NCBI GenBank assembly: GCA_900472625.1
Contig: UCIT01000036.1
Coordinates: 62,001-126,000 of the forward strand
Direction of reading: 5' to 3'
Source of the DNA: Hyphomicrobiales bacterium
GTDB lineage: Bacteria > Pseudomonadota > Alphaproteobacteria > Rhizobiales > Rhizobiaceae
DNA: 64,000 bases
Shown here in pieces: positions 9,148-19,457 of the stretch. A model generated the notes under the pieces. The model ran no database searches. It was given only the letters and a program-made list of their open reading frames with translations, and was not told where the DNA came from. The position numbers were made by a program, and so were the translations under genes. How positions within the stretch are numbered: the stretch's first letter is position 1; each line of letters opens with the position of its first letter.

Positions 9148-11229
9148 TTACTCTGCCGCGACTTTGAAGTTGTTGCGGGCCAATGCCGAGCACTCGGCCA
9201 TGACAGCCGACGCGCGCGCGATTGGGTTCGTCAAATAGAAATCCTTGACCGGCGAAGCGAAGCCGGACTTGTTCATCTTGCCGGCCTTCTTGGCCAGCGA
9301 TGCGATCTTGGCGCTGTCGCTTTCGGCGATCTCGTCGGCGGCCGCGAAGTGCGGGAACGCCTGGTAGAGCTTGGCGCGCAGCTGGCTCAGCGAGTCGAAC
9401 GGCAGCTTCTTGCCGAGCACGTCGGAGAGCGCGCGGATGATCGCCCAGTCTTCGCGAGCATCGCCCGGTGCGAAGCCGGCACGGTTGCCGATCTGGACGC
9501 GACCTTCGGTGTTGACCCAGGTGCCCGACTTTTCGGTGTAGGCGGCTGCCGGCAGGATGACGTCGGCGTTCTGCGCGCCCTGGTCGCCATGCGAACCGAT
9601 ATAGACGGTGAACTTGGCCTTCTTGGCGTCGAAGTTCATTTCGTCGGCACCGAGCAGGAAGAGAACGTCCATCGAGGTCAGCATCTCTGCGGCGTTGACA
9701 CCCTTGGCGCCTGGCACGAAGCCGAGGTCGAGGCCGCCGACGCGGGCTGCTGCCGTGTGCAGGACGGCAAAGCCGTTCCAGCCGTCGACAACTGCACCAA
9801 CAGTGCCTGCAAGCTTTGCGGCACTGGCGAGAACGCCGGCGCCGTCAGTGCGTGACAGAGCGCCCTGGCCGATGATGATCAGCGGCTTCTTGGCGTCACC
9901 AAGAACCTTGGCGAAGCTGTGCGTGCCGTCGACCAGATCCTTCAGCGTGTCAGGACCGGAGCCGAGATATTCGTAATCGTAGCGCAGTTCGCCGGCTTCA
10001 CCGATCACGCCGATCGGGAAGTTGCCGCGGCGCCAGCGCTTGCGGATGCGTGCGTTGAGCACGGCTGCCTCGAAGCGCGGGTTGGCGCCGATGATCAGCA
10101 GAGCGTCGGCCTGTTCGATGCCTTCGATCGTCGGGTTGAAGATGTAGCTTGCACGGCCGAGCGACGGATCGAGTGCCGTCCCATCCTGGCGACAGTCGAG
10201 GTTCTCGGAACCGAGCGACTTTACCAGTTCCGACAGAGCGTACATTTCCTCGACGGAAGCGAGGTCACCGGCGATGGCGCCGATCTTCTCGCCCGAGATC
10301 GAAGCGACCGCCGACTTGATGGCGGCGAATGCATCCGGCCAGCTTGCGACCTGCAGGCGGCCGTCCTTGCGGACGTAAGGCTTGTCGAGGCGCTGCGTCT
10401 TCAGGCCGTCCCAGATAAAGCGGCTCTTGTCGGAGATCCACTCTTCATTGATCTGATCGTTGACGCGCGGCATGACGCGCATGACTTCGCGACCGCGGGT
10501 GTCGACGCGGATCGCCGAGCCGAGCGCGTCCATGACGTCGATCGTTTCGGTCTTGTTCAGTTCCCACGGACGGGCCGTGAAGGCGAAAGGCTTGGAGGTC
10601 AGCGCACCGACCGGGCAGAGGTCAACGACGTTGCCCTGCAGCTCCGAGGTCATCGCCTGCTCGAGGTAGGTGGTGATCTCGGCGTCTTCGCCACGACCGA
10701 TCAGGCCAAGCTCGGCAATGCCGGCGACCTCGGTGGTGAAGCGAACGCAACGCGTGCAGTGGATGCAGCGGTTCATGACCGTCTTGACGAGCGGTCCGAT
10801 GTACTTGTCCTCGACGGCGCGCTTGTCTTCCTGATAGCGCGAGCCGGCGATGCCGAAGGCCATCGCCTGGTCCTGCAGGTCGCACTCGCCGCCCTGGTCG
10901 CAGATCGGGCAATCCAGCGGGTGGTTGATCAGCAGGAATTCCATCACGCCTTCGCGGGCCTTCTTGACCATCGGCGTGTTGGTGAAGACCTCAGGCAGTT
11001 CGCCGTTCGGGCCGCCGCGGATATCGCGCACGCCCATGGCGCAGGATGCCTGCGGCTTCGGCGGGCCACCCTTGACCTCGACGAGGCACATGCGGCAGTT
11101 GCCGGCAACCGAAAGGCGTTCGTGGAAGCAGAAGCGCGGAACTTCAGCACCGGCTTCTTCACACGCCTGGATGAGGGTGTAATGATCCGGGACTTCGATC
11201 TCGTTTCCGTCAATCTTCAGTTTTGCCAT
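9148..11229 (-). CDS. nuoG: NADH-quinone oxidoreductase subunit G
   Basis: NuoG is the large iron-sulfur subunit of the peripheral arm of complex I. The 693-residue protein begins with a 2Fe-2S ferredoxin domain (AGNCRMCLVEVKGGP). It continues with the CPICDQGGECDLQDQAM cluster region and the CIHCTRCVRF 4Fe-4S motif, then a long molybdopterin-oxidoreductase-like domain that has lost its cofactor. A GTG two codons upstream (11235) has the better-spaced AGGA and cannot be excluded, but the family starts MAKLK. A 219-base gap without recognisable content separates it from the helix-hairpin-helix gene upstream. Confidence 0.97.
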   Translation of the reverse strand: MAKLKIDGNEIEVPDHYTLIQACEEAGAEVPRFCFHERLSVAGNCRMCLVEVKGGPPKPQASCAMGVRDIRGGPNGELPEVFTNTPMVKKAREGVMEFLLINHPLDCPICDQGGECDLQDQAMAFGIAGSRYQEDKRAVEDKYIGPLVKTVMNRCIHCTRCVRFTTEVAGIAELGLIGRGEDAEITTYLEQAMTSELQGNVVDLCPVGALTSKPFAFTARPWELNKTETIDVMDALGSAIRVDTRGREVMRVMPRVNDQINEEWISDKSRFIWDGLKTQRLDKPYVRKDGRLQVASWPDAFAAIKSAVASISGEKIGAIAGDLASVEEMYALSELVKSLGSENLDCRQDGTALDPSLGRASYIFNPTIEGIEQADALLIIGANPRFEAAVLNARIRKRWRRGNFPIGVIGEAGELRYDYEYLGSGPDTLKDLVDGTHSFAKVLGDAKKPLIIIGQGALSRTDGAGVLASAAKLAGTVGAVVDGWNGFAVLHTAAARVGGLDLGFVPGAKGVNAAEMLTSMDVLFLLGADEMNFDAKKAKFTVYIGSHGDQGAQNADVILPAAAYTEKSGTWVNTEGRVQIGNRAGFAPGDAREDWAIIRALSDVLGKKLPFDSLSQLRAKLYQAFPHFAAADEIAESDSAKIASLAKKAGKMNKSGFASPVKDFYLTNPIARASAVMAECSALARNNFKVAAE

Positions 11230-11454
11230 CGTCACTTAGTCCTGTTTTCCGTTTACCGGATGCCGGCAAACAAACCTATTCTGCAACGTTTCCCCGCCCG
11301 GCCGGATATCGATCCTGCTGGCGCCGGTGTCGTCCCAATTTCGTCTCCGCTTCCCGTGGCTCGGGAACCGGTCTCCGACATCCGCAGCATTGGGACCCTC
11401 CCCGCGCCGCTCAGTCCTGTCTTTCTTCCAGCCGCCGTGCGCGACCGGACCGCA

Positions 11455-12123
11455 TCACGTCCGCTTGCGACCCTTCGCCGTCAGCGCCTTGGCCTCAGCA
11501 ACCCAGCCATCGCGGGCGATGCGGCCGTCGAAACCAAGTTCCTGCTCGACGCGGGCAATATCCGCATCCGACCAGGCGGCAATCTCTTTCAGGGTGCGAA
11601 TGCCCCTGGCGTTCAGCACCTGCTCCAGCTTCGGTCCGATGCCGGAGATCTGCTTGAGATCATCGGTCTTGCGGGCTCGCGTCGCCGGCTTTGCAGCCAC
11701 TGCAGTCTTCGTCTTCGTAACCGTCGCAGATGCTGGCACAGTGGAGAGTTCCACCTTTGCCGAAGCCTTCTTCGCCGGAGCCTTCTTGTCCGATGCCCTC
11801 TTTTCCAACGTTGGCCGAATATTCTCCGGCTTGACATCTACCTCGGGCTTCACCTCATCCGGCGGCGTCTCGTCGAGAGCGGCCGCCAGCTTGTTCGACG
11901 CTTCCATCGCGCCCTGAAGGGCTCCGAAGAAGGCGCCGGCCATTTGCGTGGACAAGCCGAAGCCGATCGCGGTGGCTGCCGCCATCGCCGCGGCCGGATT
12001 GACCATCAGCGGCGCCAGCGGGTGAGCGCGGGCATTTTCCATCATCTCGGCGGCAAGACGGCCGAAGTCGGCCGAGACATCGGCGACCCCTTCCCTGTTC
12101 TTGCCGTCGGATGCGTTGGTCAT
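11455..12123 (-). CDS. Helix-hairpin-helix protein embedded between nuoF and nuoG
   Basis: A 222-residue protein of unknown role. Residues 35-75 are hydrophobic and alanine/glycine-rich, with the look of a membrane-associated helical segment. Residues 85-150 are a lysine/alanine/proline-rich linker. Residues 155-215 form a helix-hairpin-helix domain (DLKQISGIGPKLEQVLNARG) that closely resembles the C-terminal tail of NuoE encoded 2 kb away. An upstream extension of the frame overlaps nuoF, but the ATG at 12123, four bases after the nuoF stop, fits better. Such domains are often annotated as 5' DNA nuclease-like, yet no nuclease residues are visible. Its place within nuo and the shared domain suggest a complex I assembly or accessory role, which is inference. 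Confidence 0.8.
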   Translation of the reverse strand: MTNASDGKNREGVADVSADFGRLAAEMMENARAHPLAPLMVNPAAAMAAATAIGFGLSTQMAGAFFGALQGAMEASNKLAAALDETPPDEVKPEVDVKPENIRPTLEKRASDKKAPAKKASAKVELSTVPASATVTKTKTAVAAKPATRARKTDDLKQISGIGPKLEQVLNARGIRTLKEIAAWSDADIARVEQELGFDGRIARDGWVAEAKALTAKGRKRT

Positions 12124-12127
12124 CGTC

Positions 12128-13432
<1,305 letters not shown>

Positions 13433-13442
13433 GCTTCACCTC

Positions 13443-14555
13443 TTACCGCGGCTTCTTGCCGAAGACTTTAATGTATTCGGCTTCGCCGCCCTTGGCGAGC
13501 GCCTTGGCCTGCTTGACCCAGTCGTCGCGATCGATGCGGCCCTTGAAATTCAGGTAACCATCGACCCATTCGCGTTCGGCCTTCTTCCAGCCCGCGACCT
13601 GCGCGAAAGTGAAAATGCCGAGTTCGTGAAGCGTGCCCTCGATCTTCGGGCCAACGCCGGAGATCAGCTTCAGGTCGTCAGGGGTCGCAGGCTTGTCGAT
13701 ACCGGCCGGACGGTTCTTGTCCTCCAGCGACGGCTTTGCCGTTGCCGGAACCGGTGCGGCGACGCCTGGCTGTTCTTCAACGGCCTTGGCGTTCTTGGCA
13801 GCAGCTTTCGGCGCCGTAACCGGGGTCTTCAGCGCGGCATTGGTCTCCGCATCCGTGCTTTTGGGGCGGGCAGCCTCGGTCGGCGCCGCTGGAGCCGATA
13901 CGGCTTCCGTTTCCGCCTTCTTGGCGCGGGTCTTCGTCTTTGGCGCTTCTTCCGTCAGCGACGTGGGACCACCCTCGGGAGAGGAGAAGTGGCGGTCGAT
14001 CTGCGGGCCGGGCGTGATGCTTGCGCCATTGCCGGCATCGAAGGTGTCGATGATCTCCGACAGGCGTTCCGGAGTCAGGTCTTCGTAGGTGTCCTTGCCG
14101 ATCATGACCATGGGCGCGTTGACGCAAGCCCCGAGACATTCGACTTCTTCCCAGGACAGCGTGCCCTCGGCGTTGCGCTCGAACGGATGGTGATGAATCT
14201 TGCTCTTGCAGACTGACATCAGGCCTTCGGAGCCGCGCAGCATGCAGGGCGTGGTGCCGCACACCTGGATATGGGCGCGCGTGCCGACGGGGCCGAGTTG
14301 GAACTGCGTGTAGAAGGTCGCGACCTCGAGGACGCGGATATAGGCCATGTCGAGCATGTTGGCGATCTTCTCGATCGCCGCCCGCGTGACCCAGCCGTCC
14401 TGTTCCTGCGCGCGCATCAGCAGCGGAATAACCGCGGACTGCTGACGGCCCTCGGGGTATTTCTGGATCGTCTTATCCGCCCAGGTCGCGTTCTCGTCAT
14501 TGAAGGCGAACGCAGCAGGCTGGAATTGATCTTCGGCTAATCGACGAACGGACAT
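13443..14555 (-). CDS. nuoE: NADH-quinone oxidoreductase subunit E with long C-terminal extension
   Basis: NuoE is the 2Fe-2S thioredoxin-fold partner of NuoF in the NADH dehydrogenase module. The catalytic domain fills residues 1-170 with cluster ligands Cys99, Cys104, Cys140 and Cys144. The protein then continues to 370 residues: an alanine/lysine/proline linker (200-290) followed by a helix-hairpin-helix domain (293-355, core DLKLISGVGPKIEGTLHELG). E. coli NuoE ends after the first domain, at about 166 residues. The extension is common in Rhizobiales as far as I know, and its function is not established. The tail closely matches the protein encoded at 11455-12123. Confidence 0.96.
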   Translation of the reverse strand: MSVRRLAEDQFQPAAFAFNDENATWADKTIQKYPEGRQQSAVIPLLMRAQEQDGWVTRAAIEKIANMLDMAYIRVLEVATFYTQFQLGPVGTRAHIQVCGTTPCMLRGSEGLMSVCKSKIHHHPFERNAEGTLSWEEVECLGACVNAPMVMIGKDTYEDLTPERLSEIIDTFDAGNGASITPGPQIDRHFSSPEGGPTSLTEEAPKTKTRAKKAETEAVSAPAAPTEAARPKSTDAETNAALKTPVTAPKAAAKNAKAVEEQPGVAAPVPATAKPSLEDKNRPAGIDKPATPDDLKLISGVGPKIEGTLHELGIFTFAQVAGWKKAEREWVDGYLNFKGRIDRDDWVKQAKALAKGGEAEYIKVFGKKPR

Positions 14556-14571
14556 TCTTCCTCACGCCTTG

Positions 14572-14844
14572 TCAGTTTAGGGCGCCACACTGCGACGACG
14601 TCAAAGACGTCATCTCGCAAGCGTAGGCCGACTGGTCTTTCTGCAGAAACACAACGAACTTTCCGCCGTTGGGCACCGCAGCCTTGATTTCATAACCCTT
14701 GGACAAAAGCTCGCCCATGGCTGCCTTGTTCGCTGGCGGCGTCACTTCGCTCTGCCCAAGCTTGGGCTGAACGCCGCCGACGTCCTGAGCAAAGGCTCCG
14801 GACGCAGACAGCAGAACGGCAGTGGCGAACACCAGCGATTTCAT
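14572..14844 (-). CDS. Small predicted secreted protein inside the nuo operon
   Basis: A 90-residue protein with a clear signal peptide (residues 1-19, cleavage probably after GAFA) and a mature part of about 70 residues with two cysteines (YACEMTSLTSSQC) that could form a disulfide. The ATG overlaps the nuoD stop codon as ATGA and the gene ends 16 bases before nuoE, so it is translationally embedded between the two. I do not recognise a named family. A periplasmic product in an operon for an enzyme whose peripheral arm is cytoplasmic is unexpected. A role near the periplasmic face of complex I is possible but not shown. Confidence 0.85.
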   Translation of the reverse strand: MKSLVFATAVLLSASGAFAQDVGGVQPKLGQSEVTPPANKAAMGELLSKGYEIKAAVPNGGKFVVFLQKDQSAYACEMTSLTSSQCGALN

Positions 14845-16034
14845 CAGCGGTCAACCTCGCCGAACACGATGTCGAGCGAGCCGAGAACGGCGGTCACGTC
14901 GGCAAGCATGTGGCCCTTGCAGAGGAAGTCCATCGCCTGGAGATGGGCGTAGCCCGGGGCGCGGATCTTGCAGCGGTACGGCTTGTTGCTACCGTCGGCG
15001 ACGACGTAGACGCCGAATTCGCCCTTCGGCGCCTCGACGGCCGCGTACACCTCGCCGGCCGGCACGTGGTAGCCTTCGGTATAGAGCTTGAAGTGATGGA
15101 TCAGCGCTTCCATCGAACGCTTCATCTCTCCGCGCTTCGGTGGAACCACCTTGCCGTCCAGCGACGACACGGGACCAACCTTGGCATCCCCCAGAAGGCG
15201 ATTGACGCACTGCTTCATGATGCGAACAGACTGGCGCATCTCGATCATGCGGATCAGGTAACGGTCGTAGCAGTCGCCGTTCTTGCCGATGGCGATGTCG
15301 AATTCGAGATCGTTGTAGCACTCGTATGGCTGCGAACGGCGCAGGTCCCAGGCAGCGCCCGAACCGCGAACCATGACGCCCGAGAAGCCCCAGGACCATG
15401 CATCCTCAAGCGACACGACGCCGATATCGACGTTGCGCTGCTTGAAAATACGGTTGTTGGTCAGCAGACCTTCGATATCGTCGAGAATCTTCAGGAACGG
15501 ATCACACCATTTGCCGATGTCTTCGACCAGCTCGTGCGGGATATCCTGATGGACACCGCCCGGGCGGAAATAGGCTGAGTGCATGCGGGCGCCGCAGGCG
15601 CGCTCATAAAACACCATCAGCTTTTCGCGCTCTTCGAAACCCCAGACCGGCGGCGTCATCGCGCCGACGTCCATGGCCTGTGTCGTCACGTTCATGATGT
15701 GCGACAGAATTCGACCAATTTCGGAATAGAGAACACGGATGAGCTGGCCGCGAATCGGAATTTCGAGCTTCAGCATTTTTTCGACGGCAAGCGCGAAAGC
15801 GTGTTCCTGGTTCATCGGCGCGACGTAGTCGAGGCGGTCGAAATAGGGAACGGCCTGAAGGTAGGTCTTCGATTCGATCAGCTTTTCGGTGCCGCGATGG
15901 AGAAGGCCGATATGCGGATCGACGCGCTCGATGATTTCACCGTCGAGCTCGAGCACGAGACGCAGAACACCGTGCGCGGACGGGTGTTCCGGGCCGAAGT
16001 TGATCGTAAAGTTGCGAACGTTATGTTCAGTCAT
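14844..16034 (-). CDS. nuoD: NADH-quinone oxidoreductase subunit D
   Basis: NuoD is the 49-kDa subunit that forms the quinone-reduction site with NuoB. The 396-residue protein starts MTEHNVRNFTINFGPEHPSA, with the conserved NFGPEHPSAHGVLR strand near the N-terminus where the quinone-site histidine lies. It ends EVDR, the C-terminus typical of hydrogenase-derived large subunits. The frame is open 10 codons further upstream, but the ATG at 16034 matches the family start. It follows nuoC after 72 bases. Confidence 0.97.
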   Translation of the reverse strand: MTEHNVRNFTINFGPEHPSAHGVLRLVLELDGEIIERVDPHIGLLHRGTEKLIESKTYLQAVPYFDRLDYVAPMNQEHAFALAVEKMLKLEIPIRGQLIRVLYSEIGRILSHIMNVTTQAMDVGAMTPPVWGFEEREKLMVFYERACGARMHSAYFRPGGVHQDIPHELVEDIGKWCDPFLKILDDIEGLLTNNRIFKQRNVDIGVVSLEDAWSWGFSGVMVRGSGAAWDLRRSQPYECYNDLEFDIAIGKNGDCYDRYLIRMIEMRQSVRIMKQCVNRLLGDAKVGPVSSLDGKVVPPKRGEMKRSMEALIHHFKLYTEGYHVPAGEVYAAVEAPKGEFGVYVVADGSNKPYRCKIRAPGYAHLQAMDFLCKGHMLADVTAVLGSLDIVFGEVDR

Positions 16035-16106
16035 AGCGACGCGCTCCGCGCTGACAATTGGCATGAGACGGCGAGCAGACAGGCTTCAGGACAGAGGAGC
16101 CTCATC

Positions 16107-16709
16107 TTAATTCGCAGCCTTCTCGTCTCCCGGCAGGACGTAGTCGGTACCTTCCCACGGGGACGTGAAATCGAAATTGCGGAATTCCTGCTTCAGCTCG
16201 ACGGGTTCGTAGACGACGCGCTTGGCAGCATCGTCGTAACGCACCTCGACGTAACCCGTGGTCGGGAAGTCCTTGCGGAGCGGATGGCCTTCGAAGCCGT
16301 AATCAGTGAGCAGGCGACGCAGGTCGGCATGATCGGAGAACGGAATGCCGTACATGTCCCAAGCTTCGCGTTCGAACCACTCGGCGCCCTTGTAGACCGA
16401 AGTTGCAGACGGAACGGCAACGCCGTCCGCCACCGCGACCTTGATGCGGATGCGCAGGTTACGCGTCGGCGACATCAGGTGGTAGACGACATCGAAGCGC
16501 TTTTCGCGCTGCGGCCAGTCTACGCCGCAGATGTCGATCATGCTGATAAAGCCGCAACGCGGATCGTCACGCAGGAAGGTCAGCAGCGCCAGAATCGTTT
16601 CCGGCGTCGAAATGACGTTCAGCTCTTCGTAGCTGATCGACGCATCGACAATAAGGTCGCCGCGCATCTCACGGAGATACGAAGACAACTCGTTCAAAAC
16701 TTCACTCAT
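16107..16709 (-). CDS. nuoC: NADH-quinone oxidoreductase subunit C
   Basis: NuoC is the 30-kDa subunit of the peripheral arm, without cofactors, that pairs with NuoD. The 200-residue protein carries the family signature EREAWDMYGIPFSDH followed by LRRLLTDYGFEGHPLRKDFP. It is a separate gene here, unlike E. coli where nuoC and nuoD are fused. The gap to nuoB upstream is 21 bases. Confidence 0.97.
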   Translation of the reverse strand: MSEVLNELSSYLREMRGDLIVDASISYEELNVISTPETILALLTFLRDDPRCGFISMIDICGVDWPQREKRFDVVYHLMSPTRNLRIRIKVAVADGVAVPSATSVYKGAEWFEREAWDMYGIPFSDHADLRRLLTDYGFEGHPLRKDFPTTGYVEVRYDDAAKRVVYEPVELKQEFRNFDFTSPWEGTDYVLPGDEKAAN

Positions 16710-16730
16710 GATAGCCCTCCCCGTCGTTCC

Positions 16731-17315
16731 CTAGCGTTCGATCGTTCCGGTGCGACGGATTTTCTTCTGCAGAAGCAATACCCCGTAGAGCAGCGCTTCT
16801 GCCGTGGGGGGACAGCCCGGCACGTAAATATCGACAGGGACGACGCGGTCACAGCCGCGCACGACGGAATAAGAATAATGATAGTAGCCGCCGCCATTGG
16901 CGCAGGATCCCATCGAGATCACGTAACGCGGCTCAGGCATCTGGTCGTAGACCTTGCGTAGTGCAGGCGCCATCTTGTTGGTCAGCGTGCCGGCGACGAT
17001 CATGACGTCGGACTGACGCGGCGAGGCGCGCGGCGCGACGCCGAAGCGCTCCATGTCGTAACGCGGACCGGAAACCTGCATCAGGCCTTCGACGGCGCAA
17101 CATGCCAGACCGAACTGCATCCACATCAGCGAACCGGTACGCGCCCAGGTGATCAGGTCACGCGTCGAGGTGACGAGAAATCCCTTGTCGGCCAGTTCAT
17201 CGTTGATTTCGCCAAAGAAAGCGCTCTCGCTGCCGATCGGCTTGCCCGTTGCCGGGTCGATGATGCCTTTCGGATGAGGCGCCACGAGCGCCTTGTCGAC
17301 TGGGGCTACTCCCAT
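16731..17315 (-). CDS. nuoB: NADH-quinone oxidoreductase subunit B
   Basis: NuoB holds cluster N2, which reduces quinone. The 194-residue protein has the N2 ligands: tandem cysteines Cys72-Cys73 in ACCAVE, Cys138 in GSCAN and Cys168 in VPGCPPT. The start at 17315 (MGVAPVDKAL) lies inside the end of nuoA with a 10-base overlap; a longer frame to 17336 is possible but less like the family. After the tandem cysteines the sequence reads VEGLMQVSGPRYDMERFG, where many bacteria have VEMMHA or VEMMQ, a variant I associate with one rhizobial lineage. Confidence 0.97.
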   Translation of the reverse strand: MGVAPVDKALVAPHPKGIIDPATGKPIGSESAFFGEINDELADKGFLVTSTRDLITWARTGSLMWMQFGLACCAVEGLMQVSGPRYDMERFGVAPRASPRQSDVMIVAGTLTNKMAPALRKVYDQMPEPRYVISMGSCANGGGYYHYSYSVVRGCDRVVPVDIYVPGCPPTAEALLYGVLLLQKKIRRTGTIER

Positions 17316-17671
17316 TCCAGGGCTCCCTTTTTCCACTCATAAATGAAGCCGATGGTCAGCACACCAAGGAAGACCATCATGGACCAGAAGCCAAACCAGC
17401 CGATCGCGCCGAAAGAAACGGCCCACGGGAACAGGAAGGCGACTTCCAGGTCGAAAATGATGAAGAGAATCGACACGAGGTAAAAGCGGATGTCGAATTT
17501 CATGCGGGCATCATCGAACGCGTTGAAGCCGCATTCGAAAGCCGAAAGCTTTTCAGCATCAGGCGCCTTGTAGGCAACGGCGAAGGGCGCGATCAGTAGC
17601 GACAGGCCGATTACAAGGGCGATGGCAATGAAGATGGCGATCGGAATATAGGAACTGAGAAGTCCAGTCAT
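17306..17671 (-). CDS. nuoA: NADH-quinone oxidoreductase subunit A
   Basis: NuoA is the ND3-type membrane subunit of complex I and the first gene of the operon. The 121-residue protein has three membrane helices and the conserved loop KLSAFECGFNAFDDARMKFD with the quinone-cavity cysteine. An in-frame ATG three codons upstream (17680) is an alternative start; the shorter form fits family length. The C-terminus GALEWE is typical. Confidence 0.96.
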   Translation of the reverse strand: MTGLLSSYIPIAIFIAIALVIGLSLLIAPFAVAYKAPDAEKLSAFECGFNAFDDARMKFDIRFYLVSILFIIFDLEVAFLFPWAVSFGAIGWFGFWSMMVFLGVLTIGFIYEWKKGALEWE

Positions 17672-18657
17672 CAGGTTCATCCCTGCTTGCCGCCGACACC
17701 GGGAGGTGCAGCTTGGGCAAATGCCCGGCAAGCGAACGTGCGTTGCAACAAGCCGTGGTTAGCGCAGCCAGAGCCAAGGCGCAAGAACTTTAGCAAGTCA
17801 ATTCCAATTGTGCGCGTGCGACATTATTAGCCATGCACCTTGTTTTTGCGACAAATCAACGCATCGCCCATTTTCCTGCATGCCAGCCCATTCGATATTG
17901 CATGACTTATATAGCGCAAAAGCAGGAAATGCAGCTCTGGGCTGGGAGTTTAATTGCCGGTTTAGGCATCAAGGACGCAGTCCAGGGAGATCCCCATTAA
18001 GGCTGACAAGCAACGCAATGAATCGCATTCGCTACCCGATACAGCCTCCAACACGTTGAATTAAATCGCAATAATTTCAATTCGGACCGGATGATGCGTC
18101 GATCCGTGAGCGCGACTGATGATTAGCTGCAACCTGCGAGGCAACAATACGACTCTTCCTGGGGAGGCGCGGCGGCCCGCCAACCCTGTCGTGAAACATA
18201 TCGGCGAACGCAAACCTTAAGACGCCGCAGGTATGTCGTTATGCCGCACAATTTTGCGCCCATTTGCGGCCCTTTTCGCCGCCGTCAATTGACAATCGGC
18301 AAACAGTCTAAGCCTAGACGAACCCAACCCCAAGGCTATTTCAGGGGGAGTTCTTCGCTTCGAAACGCGCCGCAATAGACAGAGGATTCATACCGGTGCG
18401 AAACATCACAAATCACCCATCCTTGCCGCTGAGGTCTACGCTCCTCTAGAAATGCAGGACTGCGCATCGAACGACCAGTCGGTATGCCTAAACGTGGTGA
18501 TTGTCTTGCTACAGTCAAAAACCAAAAGCGGTGCGGGGCCATTCCTGCAGCTATCTAATGCGACTTTCAAATCGAAGGCAGGGCAAACAAGTGGAGGCCA
18601 CCCGATGGGCAGCCGGTTCAGCCAATGAGAATTCGTATATTGGAGGAGACATATAAA
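17672..18657. other. Gene-poor stretch upstream of nuoA
   Basis: About 985 bases between nuoA and the tRNA-Asp pair hold no open frame I would call a gene. The composition is slightly more AT-rich than its surroundings. A weak sigma-70-like pair facing nuoA (TTGACT at 17796-17801, CTTGGC at 17773-17778, 17-base spacing) could be the nuo promoter. A 68-codon frame at 18336-18542 on the minus strand has no ribosome site and no recognisable product. I see no riboswitch or known small RNA. Confidence 0.5.
17773..17801 (-). promoter_or_regulatory. Possible nuo operon promoter
   Basis: On the minus strand, TTGACT and CTTGGC are separated by 17 bases about 100 bases upstream of nuoA. The -35 is good for rhizobial sigma-70 but the -10 is poor. 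Position is the main argument. Confidence 0.3.
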
Positions 18658-18734
18658 TGGCGCGAGTGACGGGGCTCGAACCCGCGACCTCCGGCGTGAC
18701 AGGCCGGCACTCTAACCGACTGAGCTACACCCGC
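18658..18734 (-). tRNA. tRNA-Asp (GTC), copy 1
   Basis: The minus strand folds as a full 77-base tRNA including the encoded CCA. The acceptor GCGGGTG pairs with CACTCGC, the anticodon loop reads CTGTCAC (anticodon GTC, Asp), and the T arm is GCGGGTTCGAGCCCCGT. It differs from the second copy only at one D-loop base (CAGTCGG here, CAGTTGG there). Confidence 0.97.
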
Positions 18735-18784
18735 GCATTGTAGACACGACACCCGGACTATGCTTTTCAGCATCTGCATTGAAA

Positions 18785-18861
18785 TGGCGCGAGTGACGGG
18801 GCTCGAACCCGCGACCTCCGGCGTGACAGGCCGGCACTCTAACCAACTGAGCTACACCCGC
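18785..18861 (-). tRNA. tRNA-Asp (GTC), copy 2
   Basis: This is a second 77-base tRNA-Asp with the same acceptor, anticodon GTC and encoded CCA, 50 bases upstream of the first. The pair is probably co-transcribed. The single D-loop difference keeps the cloverleaf intact in both. Confidence 0.97.
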
Positions 18862-19250
18862 ATTCATTTCAAGCAATCCGGAGGCTTTCGCATCCTTGTC
18901 AAAGCAGCGGTGCCGCTTCGATGAGCGGCTAACTAAGGGGTTCGCATTTGAGTGTCAAGCAGGTTTGGAGACAAAACGATGACAGGCTGCGATTTGTTTG
19001 TGGGCGGACGAAATGGAGCGCTAAATCTGTCCCTTATATGAGGGGCGGCTGACAACCTCTCATGACCAACGCGGAAATGGGCATGCGCCCTTCCCGATTT
19101 TTTTCCACAGCCACAAATGGCGGCAAACCGGGACAATGATCGGCCAGCGTCGAAAAAAATCAAGAAATCTTCACAAACGCTCTTGCGGTTTTGCCGCGAT
19201 CCGCATAGATCACGGCCACCGACGCGGCGGACATGATCCGGTCAGCGAGC
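18862..19250. other. Spacer between tRNA-Asp and tRNA-Val
   Basis: These 389 bases separate the minus-strand tRNA-Asp pair from the plus-strand tRNA-Val and must hold both promoters. I see no coding frame with a ribosome site and no integrase or attachment repeat of the tRNA 3' ends. Confidence 0.5.
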
Positions 19251-19326
19251 GGGCGATTAGCTCAGTTGGTAGAGCGCCTCGTTTACACCGAGGATGTCGG
19301 CGGTTCGAGTCCGTCATCGCCCACCA
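19251..19326 (+). tRNA. tRNA-Val (TAC)
   Basis: A 76-base tRNA with acceptor GGGCGAT, anticodon stem CCTCG/CGAGG around the loop TTTACAC (anticodon TAC, Val), a T arm containing GGTTCGAGTCC, and an encoded CCA end. Confidence 0.97.
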
Positions 19327-19457
19327 TTTTCCTTCCCTTTTTGTTGATCTGATTATCAATAGCTTGAGCTCTGCTCCGGTTGCCAATCTTTGTCGCGCCG
19401 ATTAGGTTCCGGCCAAATCGAACGGCACCTCCCTGTGCCCAAGGCAGAGATAGAATC

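Noticed and set aside
18336..18542. 68-codon minus-strand frame in the nuoA upstream region
   Set aside because: No ribosome site, no conserved pattern, and irregular composition.
18658..19326. tRNA cluster as an integration site
   Set aside because: No integrase, no duplicated tRNA 3' ends flanking an insert, and core genes continue on both sides.
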